Shown piece by piece: positions 1 through 8,407 of a stretch of DNA of 64,000 bases. The translations under genes were made by a program, and so were the position numbers. The stretch is from an uncultured Archangium sp. GTDB taxonomy: Bacteria; Myxococcota; Myxococcia; Myxococcales; Myxococcaceae. The stretch is taken from positions 1 to 64,000 of the forward strand of contig CAIVGN010000234.1 of the NCBI GenBank assembly GCA_903905455.1, in the 5' to 3' direction. Under the pieces are notes generated by a model. It was not told where the DNA came from. It did not search any database and saw nothing but the letters and a program-made list of their open reading frames with translations. Each line of letters opens with the position of its first letter. The stretch's first letter is position 1.

Positions 1-80
1 CGCGCGAGCCAGACGGCGCCCATGCCGCCCTCGCCGAGTTGTTCCAGCAACTCGTAGCGACCCAGGTGCTTCACCGTCAT
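1..80 (-). CDS. Ser/Thr protein kinase, N-terminal fragment cut by window edge
   Basis: Only the first 26 codons lie in the window. They read MTVKHLGRYELLEQL followed by GEGGMGAVWLA, the glycine-rich ATP-binding loop of a bacterial Hanks-type Ser/Thr kinase. The ATG (80-78) overlaps the TGA of the amino-acid permease upstream in an ATGA junction, so the two are probably translationally coupled. The remaining domains (catalytic loop, any sensor or TPR part) are outside the window. Identification as a kinase rests on the loop alone, but this loop is very characteristic. Confidence 0.8.
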   Translation of the reverse strand, partial: MTVKHLGRYELLEQLGEGGMGAVWLA

Positions 81-1579
81 GCAGCCACCTGCTGCGCGCG
101 CCGGGTCAACGCCCAGGCCACCAGCCCGATGACCGCCACGCCGGCCACCCAGGCCAGCAACGAGAGGCTCTGGCGGAAACCGACGAACAACATCCACGCC
201 GAGGACACCACGTAGAGCGCCGCGCCGATGAGCCCGGGCAGCGAGGGCCCGACGCCACCGTTCGCGCGGTACCGCAGGACCGCCGCGGCCAGCGCGCCCA
301 CCAGCAACACCCCGAGGCGCAGGGGCAAGGACACCGCGTCACTGGCGAAGGCCGCCGCGCCCGCGAGCACCACCAGCAAGGCGATGATCACCTTCTTGAG
401 CGGGGGCAACGTCACCTTGTCGCCCTGGAAGTCGGCCATGAACAGCCCGAGCACCGAGAGCGCCGCGAAGAGCACGAGGATGGCGCCGACGTTGGAGAGC
501 ACCGAGCGCACGTCGTGGGTGAAGAGCAGGGCCAGGGCGATGCACCCCTGCAGCACCACCGCGCCCGTGGGCGGCTGGCCTTCCTTGCCCGCGAGGAACA
601 CCGGGAGGAACCCGTCTCTCGCCATCGCCGAGTACACGCGCGGGCCGACCAGCAACATCGCGCTCATGGCCGAGATGAAGAGCAGCAGCATCACCGCGCT
701 CATCACCTTCGCCGCCATGGGCCCCAGGAGCGTGGCCATCACCGCCTGGCCCAGGGTGACCTGGTCGAACTCGCCCTTGAGCGAGGTGAAGTCGTCGTAC
801 TTGAAGACCACCGTGCCCTGGGCGGGCGTGAGGTTGGCCACGAAGATGAAGTTCACCACCAGGTACAGCGCGCCCACCGCGAGGCAGCCGATGAGCATCG
901 CGCGGGGCACGTTGCGCTCGGGCTGCTGAAACTCGTCGGCGGCGTAGATGGCCGCGTTCCAGCCCGAGAAGGCGAAGGCGATGAAGAAGAGGCTGCCCAC
1001 CAGCTCGTTGACCGGCGAGGCCGCGGGGGACGGCGGCAGCCACGTGGGCCACGAGAGCGATCCCTGGAAGACGCCGATGGCCACGAAGGCGGCGAGCAGC
1101 AGCACCTTGAGCGCCACGAGGCTGTTCTGCACCCGGGCCGACATGTGGAGCCCCAGCGCGTGCACCGCCGTGAGCCCGATGATCAACACCGCGCCCACGA
1201 TCCGGGGATCCAGCGAAGGCTCCACCGCGCGCGCGAAGGCCCCGGCCGCCAGCGCATCGAGGGCCGTGGGCGCCGAAAAGCCGACCAGCAGCGAGGCCCA
1301 GCCCGCGAGGTACCCGAGGGCCGGGTGCAGCAGCGACGAGAGGTAGCGGTACTCACCCCCGCCCCGGGGCACGAGCCGCGCGACCTCCGCGTAGGCCACC
1401 GCGCCGCACATCGCGAGCGCCGCGCCGATCAACCACGCGAGCAGGATCTGCCCGGGGGTGAGGCTCTGGGCCATGAAGCCGGTGGAAAGGAAGACGCCCG
1501 CGCCGACCATGTTGGCGACGACGAGGCCGATGCCTGACTTGAGTCCGAGGGTGCGCGACACGAGGCGCCGACATACCAC
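77..1579 (-). CDS. APC-superfamily amino acid permease
   Basis: A 500-residue, very hydrophobic protein with about twelve predicted membrane spans, the usual size of amino acid/polyamine/organocation transporters. The N-terminal span GIGLVVANMVGAGVFLSTG carries the GAGVF-type glycine-rich first helix typical of APC permeases that bind the backbone of an amino acid. It should act in the inner membrane as a proton-coupled importer or an exchanger; the substrate cannot be read. It lies 48 bp downstream of the P450 gene and its stop overlaps the start of a Ser/Thr kinase. The start is uncertain: the first ATG gives a short basic leader and an in-frame start a few codons later is possible. Confidence 0.85.
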   Translation of the reverse strand: MVCRRLVSRTLGLKSGIGLVVANMVGAGVFLSTGFMAQSLTPGQILLAWLIGAALAMCGAVAYAEVARLVPRGGGEYRYLSSLLHPALGYLAGWASLLVGFSAPTALDALAAGAFARAVEPSLDPRIVGAVLIIGLTAVHALGLHMSARVQNSLVALKVLLLAAFVAIGVFQGSLSWPTWLPPSPAASPVNELVGSLFFIAFAFSGWNAAIYAADEFQQPERNVPRAMLIGCLAVGALYLVVNFIFVANLTPAQGTVVFKYDDFTSLKGEFDQVTLGQAVMATLLGPMAAKVMSAVMLLLFISAMSAMLLVGPRVYSAMARDGFLPVFLAGKEGQPPTGAVVLQGCIALALLFTHDVRSVLSNVGAILVLFAALSVLGLFMADFQGDKVTLPPLKKVIIALLVVLAGAAAFASDAVSLPLRLGVLLVGALAAAVLRYRANGGVGPSLPGLIGAALYVVSSAWMLFVGFRQSLSLLAWVAGVAVIGLVAWALTRRAQQVAA

Positions 1580-1627
1580 CGATCATTTCGCCCGCCCCGA
1601 AACGGGTCAGGGGGCGGAGGTCGACCG

Positions 1628-3013
1628 TCAGCGCACCCGAGGCCGCAGCGTGACCATGACCGGGCGATCGGGCCGCACGGTGACGATGGCCAGCGGCTTG
1701 ACCTCGCCGGCGCCCGGCTGCACCTCGACGTCGAAGCGGCGCAGCAACTGGGCGAGCAACACCACGGTCTCCACCAGCGAGAAGGTGTTCCCGATGCACT
1801 GCCGCTGGCCCGCGGAGAACGGCACGTAGCTCCACGGGTTGCGGCCGGCGCTGCGCTCAGCCGAGAACCGGTCCGGGTCGAACTCGTTGGGCTTGTCCCA
1901 GAAGTCGGGGTGCCGATGCGCGCCGTAGAAGTACGGCATCACGATGTCACCGGCCTTGATGCGCAGGCCGAGGATCTCGTCGTCCGCCACCGCGGTGCGC
2001 GCGTTCATCGCCACCGGCCCACGCAGGCGCAGCGTCTCGTCGATGACCTGCCGCAGGTACGGGAGCTTCGGGTAGTCCTCGAAGCCCGGGTCGCGATCGC
2101 CGAGCACCGTGTCCACCTCGGCGCGCATCTTGGCGATGACCTCGGGCCGCCCGTCGAGCAGCGTGAAGAGCCACGTGAGCGTCAGCGCGGTCGTCTCGTG
2201 ACCGGCGACGAACATGGTGAACACCTCGTCGCGCACGTCGCGATCGCTCAGCAACTGCCCGGTCTCGGCGTCTTTGCTGTTGAGCAACATGGAGAGCAGC
2301 GTGCCGTCGTCGGTCGTCTTGCGGCGCCCGGCCTCGATGACGCGGTACACGGCGCCCTCCACCTCTTCCATGGTGCGGTGGAACCGGCGGTTGCCCGGCG
2401 TGGGCACCCACTTCGGCAGCACCAGCCCGTTGCTGCGCTCCCCGACCAGCTCCATGGCGGTCCCCAGGGCCTCGTACGAGACCTCCGCCGCGCCGCCGAG
2501 ATCGCGACCGAAGAGCGCGGCCACCACCACGTCGAGGGTGAGCGTCACCATGTCGCGGTGCGCGTCGAGGGTGAAGGCCGCAGTGCCGTGCTTCTCCTTG
2601 AGCGCATCGAAGTGCTGCCGGCCGCTCTCCACCATGGCCTCGGTCAGCTTGCCCAGGGCGGCGCGGTGAAACGCGGGCTGCACCAGGGCCCGGCGCGTCT
2701 TCCACGCCTCGCCTTCCAGCGCGAGCAGGCCGTTGCCGATGACCCGCCGCACGCCGTCGTAGGTCTTGCCCTTGATGTAGTTCTTCGCGTTGCCCGCCAG
2801 CACCCGCTTGATGCCGTCGGGGTGCGCGATGACCACCGCGTGGAACCCGACGTCCATGGCGAAGACGTCGCCGTACTCGGCCCAACTGCGGTCCATGAAC
2901 CCGAGCATGCCGTGCTTGCGCAGCGCGGGAATGTGGCCCACCAGCGGCCAACCGCGGGGGCCGGGCGGCAGGGGTCGCAGCGCGGTGGGGGTGTCGAGGG
3001 CGGTGGCGGTCAT
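1628..3013 (-). CDS. Cytochrome P450
   Basis: A 461-residue haem-thiolate monooxygenase with all hallmark elements: I-helix oxygen-activation motif AGHETT (270-275), K-helix ExxR as E326-T-L-R329, and haem loop FSAGQRQCIG with the axial cysteine at C406. The proline-rich stretch PLPPGPRGWPLVG after a short leader resembles the hinge of CYP102/CYP110-like fatty-acid or terpenoid hydroxylases. Without a visible membrane anchor it is probably soluble. No ferredoxin or reductase lies nearby, so redox partners must come from elsewhere. It is preceded by a TetR gene and an inverted-repeat operator candidate and followed by the permease, so TetR control of P450 and transporter is likely (inference). 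Confidence 0.92.
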   Translation of the reverse strand: MTATALDTPTALRPLPPGPRGWPLVGHIPALRKHGMLGFMDRSWAEYGDVFAMDVGFHAVVIAHPDGIKRVLAGNAKNYIKGKTYDGVRRVIGNGLLALEGEAWKTRRALVQPAFHRAALGKLTEAMVESGRQHFDALKEKHGTAAFTLDAHRDMVTLTLDVVVAALFGRDLGGAAEVSYEALGTAMELVGERSNGLVLPKWVPTPGNRRFHRTMEEVEGAVYRVIEAGRRKTTDDGTLLSMLLNSKDAETGQLLSDRDVRDEVFTMFVAGHETTALTLTWLFTLLDGRPEVIAKMRAEVDTVLGDRDPGFEDYPKLPYLRQVIDETLRLRGPVAMNARTAVADDEILGLRIKAGDIVMPYFYGAHRHPDFWDKPNEFDPDRFSAERSAGRNPWSYVPFSAGQRQCIGNTFSLVETVVLLAQLLRRFDVEVQPGAGEVKPLAIVTVRPDRPVMVTLRPRVR

Positions 3014-3035
3014 GAATGCTCCGAGGTGGCGAAGA

Positions 3036-3073
3036 CTTGCCAGACGGTAAGTACTCAGCGTCTCATTGGCAAG
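3036..3073. promoter_or_regulatory. Inverted-repeat operator candidate upstream of the P450 gene
   Basis: In the 75-bp gap between the TetR gene and the P450 gene, CTTGCCA (3036-3042) and TGGCAAG (3067-3073) form perfect inverted arms. Nested in the left half is TTGCC-N4-GGTAA, nearly the TTACC-N4-GGTAA dyad common in TetR-family operators. Position and symmetry suggest a binding site for the adjacent TetR protein controlling the P450 promoter. No clear -35/-10 pair was recognised. Confidence 0.45.
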
Positions 3074-3088
3074 TGTCAGCGCCCTGCC

Positions 3089-3679
3089 TCAAGGGACAGA
3101 GAGGTGACTGCCGAGCAGCATGACCTCGAGGGTGGACGCCTCGACGCGCTTGCGCCAACGATTGTCGCTGCGGGGCACCAGGGCGCTCTGCGCGAGCATC
3201 AGGGTGGCGAGCACGGTGAGGTGGGCCTCGGTGTCGAAGGCGCGCGGGTGCTTCGACTGCTCCACCACGCCCTTCACCAGGCCCAGCCAGGGGGCGGCTT
3301 CGTCGCGCAGCCACGAGATGACGGCCTCGGGCCGCTCGAGCAGCTCGAAGATGAGGAAGCGGGCCAGCTCCGGGTTGGCCGAGAAGCCGGCGTTCACCAC
3401 CTCCAGCAGGCCCCGGTAGCGGTCGTGCGAGCGGCTCACCAACTCGGTGGCGGCGGCGGGCAGCTGCTCGCGCAGGCGCAGCGCCAGCAGCTCGTACACC
3501 CCGGCCCGGAGGAGGTCCTTGGTGCGGAAGTGGTGCATCAGCGCCTGCTTGCTGACCCCGGCTTCGTCGGCGACGTCCTGAATGCTGCTCGCGCCCACCC
3601 CGCGGGCCGCGAAGGTGGTCAACGCCGCGACGAGGATGCGCTCTCGGGGGGTGGGCGAGAGGCGCTTGCGGGCGGCCAT
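3089..3679 (-). CDS. TetR/AcrR-family transcriptional regulator
   Basis: A 196-residue one-component regulator. Residues 10-60 contain the TetR helix-turn-helix: RERILVAALTTFAARG, then SIQDVADEAGVSKQALMHHF and the conserved K-D-L-L. The C-terminal helical domain, which binds ligand and dimerises, has no recognisable ligand signature. It is followed 75 bp later by the P450 and permease genes, with an inverted repeat between, so it probably represses them. It starts one base after the stop of the small secreted-protein gene upstream, suggesting co-transcription with that gene. Confidence 0.9.
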   Translation of the reverse strand: MAARKRLSPTPRERILVAALTTFAARGVGASSIQDVADEAGVSKQALMHHFRTKDLLRAGVYELLALRLREQLPAAATELVSRSHDRYRGLLEVVNAGFSANPELARFLIFELLERPEAVISWLRDEAAPWLGLVKGVVEQSKHPRAFDTEAHLTVLATLMLAQSALVPRSDNRWRKRVEASTLEVMLLGSHLSVP

Positions 3680-3680
3680 G

Positions 3681-4289
3681 TCAGCCGACCGTGGTGTTCA
3701 GGCCTGCGCACTGCACCGCGCGCTGGATGGCGCCTTCCTGCTTCGACACCTCGCGCTTCGGGGTCATGGTGCGAAGGCACTGCATCGCGAAGTTCATCGC
3801 GCGCACGCGGCCGTGGGAGGAATCACGGTGTTCGCCAGGACACGGCCCGGGGGGCAACGCCAACGAGTCGAGGTAGCCCGCGAAGAGGTCCGAGGACTGC
3901 TGCGCCTTGCCCTCGAGACCCAGGGTGTACGCGCGCAGCGTCACCGGCAGCGCGTCGCCGTATTCCTTGAGCAGCGCGCTGGCGGCCTTGAGCTCGGGCG
4001 CAGTGAGTGGCCCACAGGAGCGCTGGCTGATCTGCGACTCGGAGAACGCCAGCGCGTTGTGCCCGGAGGGCGAGAAGCCGTACACGTTGACGCTCTTGCC
4101 TCCGAAGACCTCGCCGTAGAAACGCGCGGCGGCCAAGGAGCCCTTGAGCGCGGGGTCCAAGCGCAGCGAGGCGATGACCGCGCTCAAGTCTCTGGACTCC
4201 GGCGCCATGGGAGGCCCGGCAGACACGCTGCGGGACAGCAGCGCGATGGAGAGGCCCAGGACCACGAACGCGGCGAAGAAGGAGCGCAT
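3681..4289 (-). CDS. Predicted secreted protein of unknown function
   Basis: A 202-residue protein not recognised as any family. It begins with a clear signal peptide (MRSFFAAFVVLGLSIALL, cleavage expected near SVSAG), so the roughly 178-residue mature part should be periplasmic or extracellular. Mature cysteines occur in the middle and C-terminal half (QRSCGP, GPCPG, MQCLR, VQCAG) and could form disulfides. It is the first gene of the leftward unit, one base from the TetR gene, and diverges from the gene at 4384 across a 94-bp gap that must hold promoters for both directions. Confidence 0.7.
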   Translation of the reverse strand: MRSFFAAFVVLGLSIALLSRSVSAGPPMAPESRDLSAVIASLRLDPALKGSLAAARFYGEVFGGKSVNVYGFSPSGHNALAFSESQISQRSCGPLTAPELKAASALLKEYGDALPVTLRAYTLGLEGKAQQSSDLFAGYLDSLALPPGPCPGEHRDSSHGRVRAMNFAMQCLRTMTPKREVSKQEGAIQRAVQCAGLNTTVG

Positions 4290-4383
4290 GGGTGGCGACC
4301 GTAGACCACGGGCCCGAAGCGCGTCACTTCGGGGTCATCTGACTCGAACCCAGCAAACGCTTCGGTGATATTGGGCGCGAACC

Positions 4384-5544
4384 ATGCTGACCCTCTCGCT
4401 CCTCGCCCTCCTCGCGCAGACCCCTGCCGCCGCAGCCGGCCCCGACCTCGACTTCACGGAAGAGGCGAAGCTCCTCTACCGGGTGGTGGCGTGTGGCAAC
4501 GACGCGGCGCTGCCCGCGGGCATCGATCAGAAGATCGTCGACGAGCACTGCAAGGAGCTCAACCGCCGCGTCGCCAAGTACCGCGAGACGTGGGTGAAGG
4601 AAGCGTCGCCGTTCATTCAAGGCCTCAAGCCGGCCGGCCTGCCCACCACCGTGGTCTACCCCTTCGGCGGCGGCGACCTCATCAGCGCCATCACCACGTA
4701 CCCGGAGGCCAAGGAGATCACCACGATGTCCCTGGAGCACGCCGGCGACCCGCGCCGCATCAAGGGCATCACCGCCAAGCAGCTCAAGGCGTCGCTGGCG
4801 CTCATCCGCTCCACGTCGTCGGGCCTGCTCACCGCGAACGACTCGAAGACCGAGAACCTGATGAAGGGCCAGCGCGGCGAGATCCCCGGCCAGCTCAGCT
4901 TCTTCCTCATCGCGCTCGCGGTGCACGGCTACGAGCCGATCAGCCTCAAGTACGTGAAGACCAACCCCGACGGCTCCATCCGCTACCTGAACCAGACCGA
5001 GCTCGAGGCGCTGGAGAAGAAGGAAGCGAAGCTCCTCAACAAGGTCTGGGTGGCGCCTGATTTCTCGGAGGCCTTCGACAACCTCGAGCTCATCGCGGTG
5101 AAGAAGGGCGGCGACCCCGTGAAGGACCGCATCGTGCACCGCCACTTCGCGCAGAACCTCGACGACGATCACTTCGGCAAGGACGAGGGCATGAAGGGCT
5201 ACCTCAAGGCCCGCACGCCCATCTGCGCCATGACCAAGGCCGCGAGCTACCTGCTGTGGCGCGACAACTTCTCCACCATCCGCACCTACCTGCTCGACAA
5301 CATGCAGTTCATGGTCAGCGACTCCACGGGCATCCCCCCGAAGTTCGCCACCAAGGCCGGCTTCACGCAGGAGACCTACGGCAAGTTCGCCGAGTCGTTC
5401 CTCAGCGCGAACCCCGAGCACAACAAGGACTTCATCAAGCTGTGGAAGGACGCCAAGCCGCTCGCCTTCCGTTACGGCTACCTCGACAAGAACCTCTCCA
5501 AGCACATGCTGATCACGAAGAAGGCCCCGGCGGCGACGAAGTAA
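4384..5544 (+). CDS. Conserved-looking secreted protein, function unknown
   Basis: A 386-residue protein starting with a short signal peptide (MLTLSLLALLAQTPAAAAG). The mature part is mixed alpha/beta and lysine-rich with no membrane spans. A segment VVYPFGGGDLISAITTYPEAKEI resembles domains of uncharacterised secreted proteins, but no catalytic motif was identified. Codon use is typical of the window. It is the first of three tightly spaced rightward genes (10-bp gap to the alpha/beta hydrolase, then 6 bp to the Gcr-type membrane protein), implying one operon. Confidence 0.75.
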   Translation: MLTLSLLALLAQTPAAAAGPDLDFTEEAKLLYRVVACGNDAALPAGIDQKIVDEHCKELNRRVAKYRETWVKEASPFIQGLKPAGLPTTVVYPFGGGDLISAITTYPEAKEITTMSLEHAGDPRRIKGITAKQLKASLALIRSTSSGLLTANDSKTENLMKGQRGEIPGQLSFFLIALAVHGYEPISLKYVKTNPDGSIRYLNQTELEALEKKEAKLLNKVWVAPDFSEAFDNLELIAVKKGGDPVKDRIVHRHFAQNLDDDHFGKDEGMKGYLKARTPICAMTKAASYLLWRDNFSTIRTYLLDNMQFMVSDSTGIPPKFATKAGFTQETYGKFAESFLSANPEHNKDFIKLWKDAKPLAFRYGYLDKNLSKHMLITKKAPAATK

Positions 5545-5554
5545 GGTCACGCGA

Positions 5555-6358
5555 GTGCTGCTCGCGCTCCTCTTCGTCCTTCACCAGGCGCCCGCCCCGG
5601 CTGTCGTCCCCGAGCCCACCACCCCCGCGCGCGAGCTCATCGCCCGCACCACCGAGGGCGAGTATCTCGAGGAGCTGCTCGACGACGGGCGCTACGTGCG
5701 CTTCGGGACGAAGGACAGCGGCCCGGTGCACGTGTGGCGACCGCGCAGCTACAAGCGCGAGCAGGCCGTCACCGTGGTCTACGTGCACGGCTTCTTCACC
5801 AGCATCGACACCGCGATGCGCGAGCACCAGCTCACCGCCCAGTTCCGCGACTCGGGCCGCAACGCGCTCTTCATCGCCCCCGAGGCGCGCAGCTGGCGCA
5901 CGGACCCGGTGTACTGGCCCGACCTCGAGAAGCTGATCGCCGCGGTCGAGAAGCGCCTGAAGTTGAAGCGCCCGCCCGGGCCCATCGTGCTGCTTGGCCA
6001 TTCCGGCGCGTACAAGACCATCGCCACCTGGCTGCCCCACGAGCAGGTGCGCCAGGTACTCCTGGTGGACGGGCTCTACGGCAACGAGACCGACTTCAAG
6101 GACTGGCTCGACGCGCCCTCGCCTGCCCTGCCCCGTCAACTGGTGTTGGTGGGCTTCGACACCCAGCAACGCGCGGAGTGGATGGTGAAGAAGCACGCCG
6201 CCTCGGTGCAGCTCGACGCGCTGCCGTGGCTCTACGACGAGCTCCCCGGCGCCACGAAGAAATCGCCGCTGGTATGCGTGCAGTCCGAGCGCCTCGACCA
6301 TATGCAGCTGGTCACCGATGGGCGGCTGCTGCCGTGGCTGCTCCACGCGTTTCCCTGA
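5555..6358 (+). CDS. Secreted alpha/beta-hydrolase-fold protein
   Basis: A 267-residue protein with a GTG start and an N-terminal signal-like stretch (MLLALLFVLHQAPAPA). The alpha/beta-hydrolase core is visible: strand and oxyanion-type loop VVYVHGFFTS (HGF at 78-80), nucleophile elbow LLGHSGAYKT with the predicted serine at S150, and a late SERLDHMQ segment that could supply the catalytic histidine. Substrate is unknown; esterase or amidase activity is possible. It sits in the middle of a three-gene operon between an unknown secreted protein and a multi-span membrane protein. Confidence 0.72.
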   Translation: MLLALLFVLHQAPAPAVVPEPTTPARELIARTTEGEYLEELLDDGRYVRFGTKDSGPVHVWRPRSYKREQAVTVVYVHGFFTSIDTAMREHQLTAQFRDSGRNALFIAPEARSWRTDPVYWPDLEKLIAAVEKRLKLKRPPGPIVLLGHSGAYKTIATWLPHEQVRQVLLVDGLYGNETDFKDWLDAPSPALPRQLVLVGFDTQQRAEWMVKKHAASVQLDALPWLYDELPGATKKSPLVCVQSERLDHMQLVTDGRLLPWLLHAFP

Positions 6359-6364
6359 GGAAGA

Positions 6365-8398
6365 GTGTCCGACCACCTGCTGCTCGACCGGAACCTGTTC
6401 CTCACGCGCTTCGGTTCGAGCGATCCGGACAACCGGGTGCTGGGCCGGCTCCACGCGCTGGTGGCGATCGACGACGCGCAGCTGCAGGACGGCGCCATCG
6501 AGTGGCTCGAGGACCTCGTGGCCTGGCTGTTCGAGCGCGGCGAGGCCCCCGGGCGGCGCGAGGGGGAGTCCGAGGTCCAGACCCGCACCCGCCTGCTGGT
6601 GACCGCGGCCGAGGAGATCCCCCCCTTCGCCCAGCGGCTGCGCGCCACCGTGCTCCGCGTGTTGGCGGGGAGCTCGACCACGCACCTCTTCACCGACACC
6701 GGAATCCCCACGCACTTCGGCTTCTGGAACGAGCTGACGGACCGGGTCTCGAAGAACGTGCTGCCTGCGCCGCCGGTGGGCCGCGAGGTGTCGCGGTTGC
6801 TGGGGCGGCTCATCGACTCGCCTGCGCGCGCGGCCTGGGTGCTCTCGCTCAGCGAGGAGTCGCGGCGCCAGCTCGACCGGCTGCTGGGCCTCGACACCGA
6901 GCCGGTCAAGCGCGCGCTGGCGCCGGGGCTGCGGGACGGCGCGCTGCTGCTCGCCTCGCGCATCGCCATGCAGGGCGTGAGCGATGACCTGCGCAAGCGC
7001 CTGCCCGAGGTCACCGTCGAAGGTTCTCCCTTCTTCGCCCTGCCCGCGCAGGTGACCGCGCTGCTCGAGGGGCAGCTGCCGCTGGCCCGGGTGCAGGCCA
7101 CCATCGAGGCGTGCCGCGTCTGCCTGCACGACGTGTCGAAGACGCTCGACGCGTCGGGCATCAGCGTCGATCTCGTGTTCCGCCTCGAGCTGCTGCACGC
7201 GCTGCTCACCCGGCTCTCGCAGGTGTTGCAGGTGATGTTCGGCCTCGAGGAGGCCCGGCAGCTGGCGGTGGTGCAGCTGGAGCGCGCCCTGGTGCGCGGC
7301 ACGGTGGACGACTCGAGCCTCACCGCCCTGTTGCAGTCGAGCACGCGGCTGCTGGCGCGGCGCGTGGTGGAGCGGGCCGGCTCGTCGGGCGAGCACTACG
7401 TCACCCGCACCCGCACCGGGCAGCGGGCCATGCTCGACGCCGCCGCCGGTGGTGGCGCCGTCACCGCGCTGATGGTGTTCACCAAGTTCTACATTTCCTT
7501 CGCGCACCCGCCGCCGTTCTTCGACGCGCTGCTGGTGGGGCTCAACTACGCGTGGGGCTTCGTGCTGATGCAGTTGCTGCACTTCGCGCTGGCCACCAAG
7601 CAGCCCTCGATGACCGCCGCCACCATCGCCGGGGCCATCGAGGCGCAGAAAGACGAGGAGCACCCCGAGCTGGCGCCGCTGGTCGATCTCGTCGCCCGCG
7701 CCAGCCGCACGCAGTTCACCGCGCTGGTCGGCAACGTCTTCGTGGTCATGCCCTTCGCGATCTTCATCGGGCTGGGCTTCGACGCGCTCTTCGGCCACCA
7801 CGTGCTCGACGCGGCCTACGCCGAGAAGGTGGTGCGGGTGCACCATCCCATCTACAGCGTGACCATCTTCTCGGCGGCGATGACCGGCGTGTGGCTGTGG
7901 GCCGCGAGCCTGTTGGCGGGCGCTGCGGAGAACGCCTTCGTGCTGCACGAGCTGCCCGGGGCCATCGCCTCGAACCGCGTGCTGCGGCGGTGGTTGGGCG
8001 TCAGGCGCACCACGCGGCTCTCGCGGTTCCTCACCGAGCAGGCCAGCGGCTTCGGAGGCAACATCGGCTTCGGCATGCTGCTGGGCTTCATGCCCATGCT
8101 CTTCGTGTTGGTGGGACTTCCGCTCGAGGTGCGGCACGTGACCTTCGTGGCCGGCCAGCTCGTCTATGCGGGGCTGCAGCTGGGGCCGGCGGCGCTCACG
8201 CGGCCGGACTACCTGCTGGCGCTGCTCTCCATCCCCATGGTGGGGTTCATCAACTTCACCGTGAGCTTCGCGTTCGCCATCGTGGTGGCGCTGCGAGCGC
8301 GGGGCCTGGGTGTGCGAGGTCAGCTCGCCCTGGCCCGCGCGGTGTTGAAGCGGCTGTTCTCCAGTCCCTCGGCGTTCTTCGTCGCGCCGAAGGACTGA
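6365..8398 (+). CDS. Gcr-type membrane protein ('site-specific recombinase' family, PF10136-like)
   Basis: A 677-residue protein from a GTG start. The first 370 residues are soluble and helical; the C-terminal half has about six hydrophobic spans. The segment GFGGNIGFGMLLGFMP followed by GLPLEVRHVTFVAGQL matches the conserved core of proteins annotated as 'site-specific recombinase Gcr', first linked to Neisseria pilin recombination. The architecture has no recognisable recombinase active site (no serine or tyrosine recombinase motifs), so the database name is probably misleading and an inner-membrane role is more likely. It ends the 4384-8398 operon. Confidence 0.7.
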   Translation: MSDHLLLDRNLFLTRFGSSDPDNRVLGRLHALVAIDDAQLQDGAIEWLEDLVAWLFERGEAPGRREGESEVQTRTRLLVTAAEEIPPFAQRLRATVLRVLAGSSTTHLFTDTGIPTHFGFWNELTDRVSKNVLPAPPVGREVSRLLGRLIDSPARAAWVLSLSEESRRQLDRLLGLDTEPVKRALAPGLRDGALLLASRIAMQGVSDDLRKRLPEVTVEGSPFFALPAQVTALLEGQLPLARVQATIEACRVCLHDVSKTLDASGISVDLVFRLELLHALLTRLSQVLQVMFGLEEARQLAVVQLERALVRGTVDDSSLTALLQSSTRLLARRVVERAGSSGEHYVTRTRTGQRAMLDAAAGGGAVTALMVFTKFYISFAHPPPFFDALLVGLNYAWGFVLMQLLHFALATKQPSMTAATIAGAIEAQKDEEHPELAPLVDLVARASRTQFTALVGNVFVVMPFAIFIGLGFDALFGHHVLDAAYAEKVVRVHHPIYSVTIFSAAMTGVWLWAASLLAGAAENAFVLHELPGAIASNRVLRRWLGVRRTTRLSRFLTEQASGFGGNIGFGMLLGFMPMLFVLVGLPLEVRHVTFVAGQLVYAGLQLGPAALTRPDYLLALLSIPMVGFINFTVSFAFAIVVALRARGLGVRGQLALARAVLKRLFSSPSAFFVAPKD

Positions 8399-8407
8399 AG
8401 CGGGTCT

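Noticed and set aside
77-3679. P450, transporter and regulator as a natural-product cluster
   Set aside because: No synthase, ligase or other tailoring enzyme nearby; three genes are not enough to claim a biosynthetic cluster.
5513-8137. Open minus-strand frame of 874 codons
   Set aside because: Antisense to three well-supported plus-strand genes; composition is Arg/His/Gln/Gly-rich with no domain.
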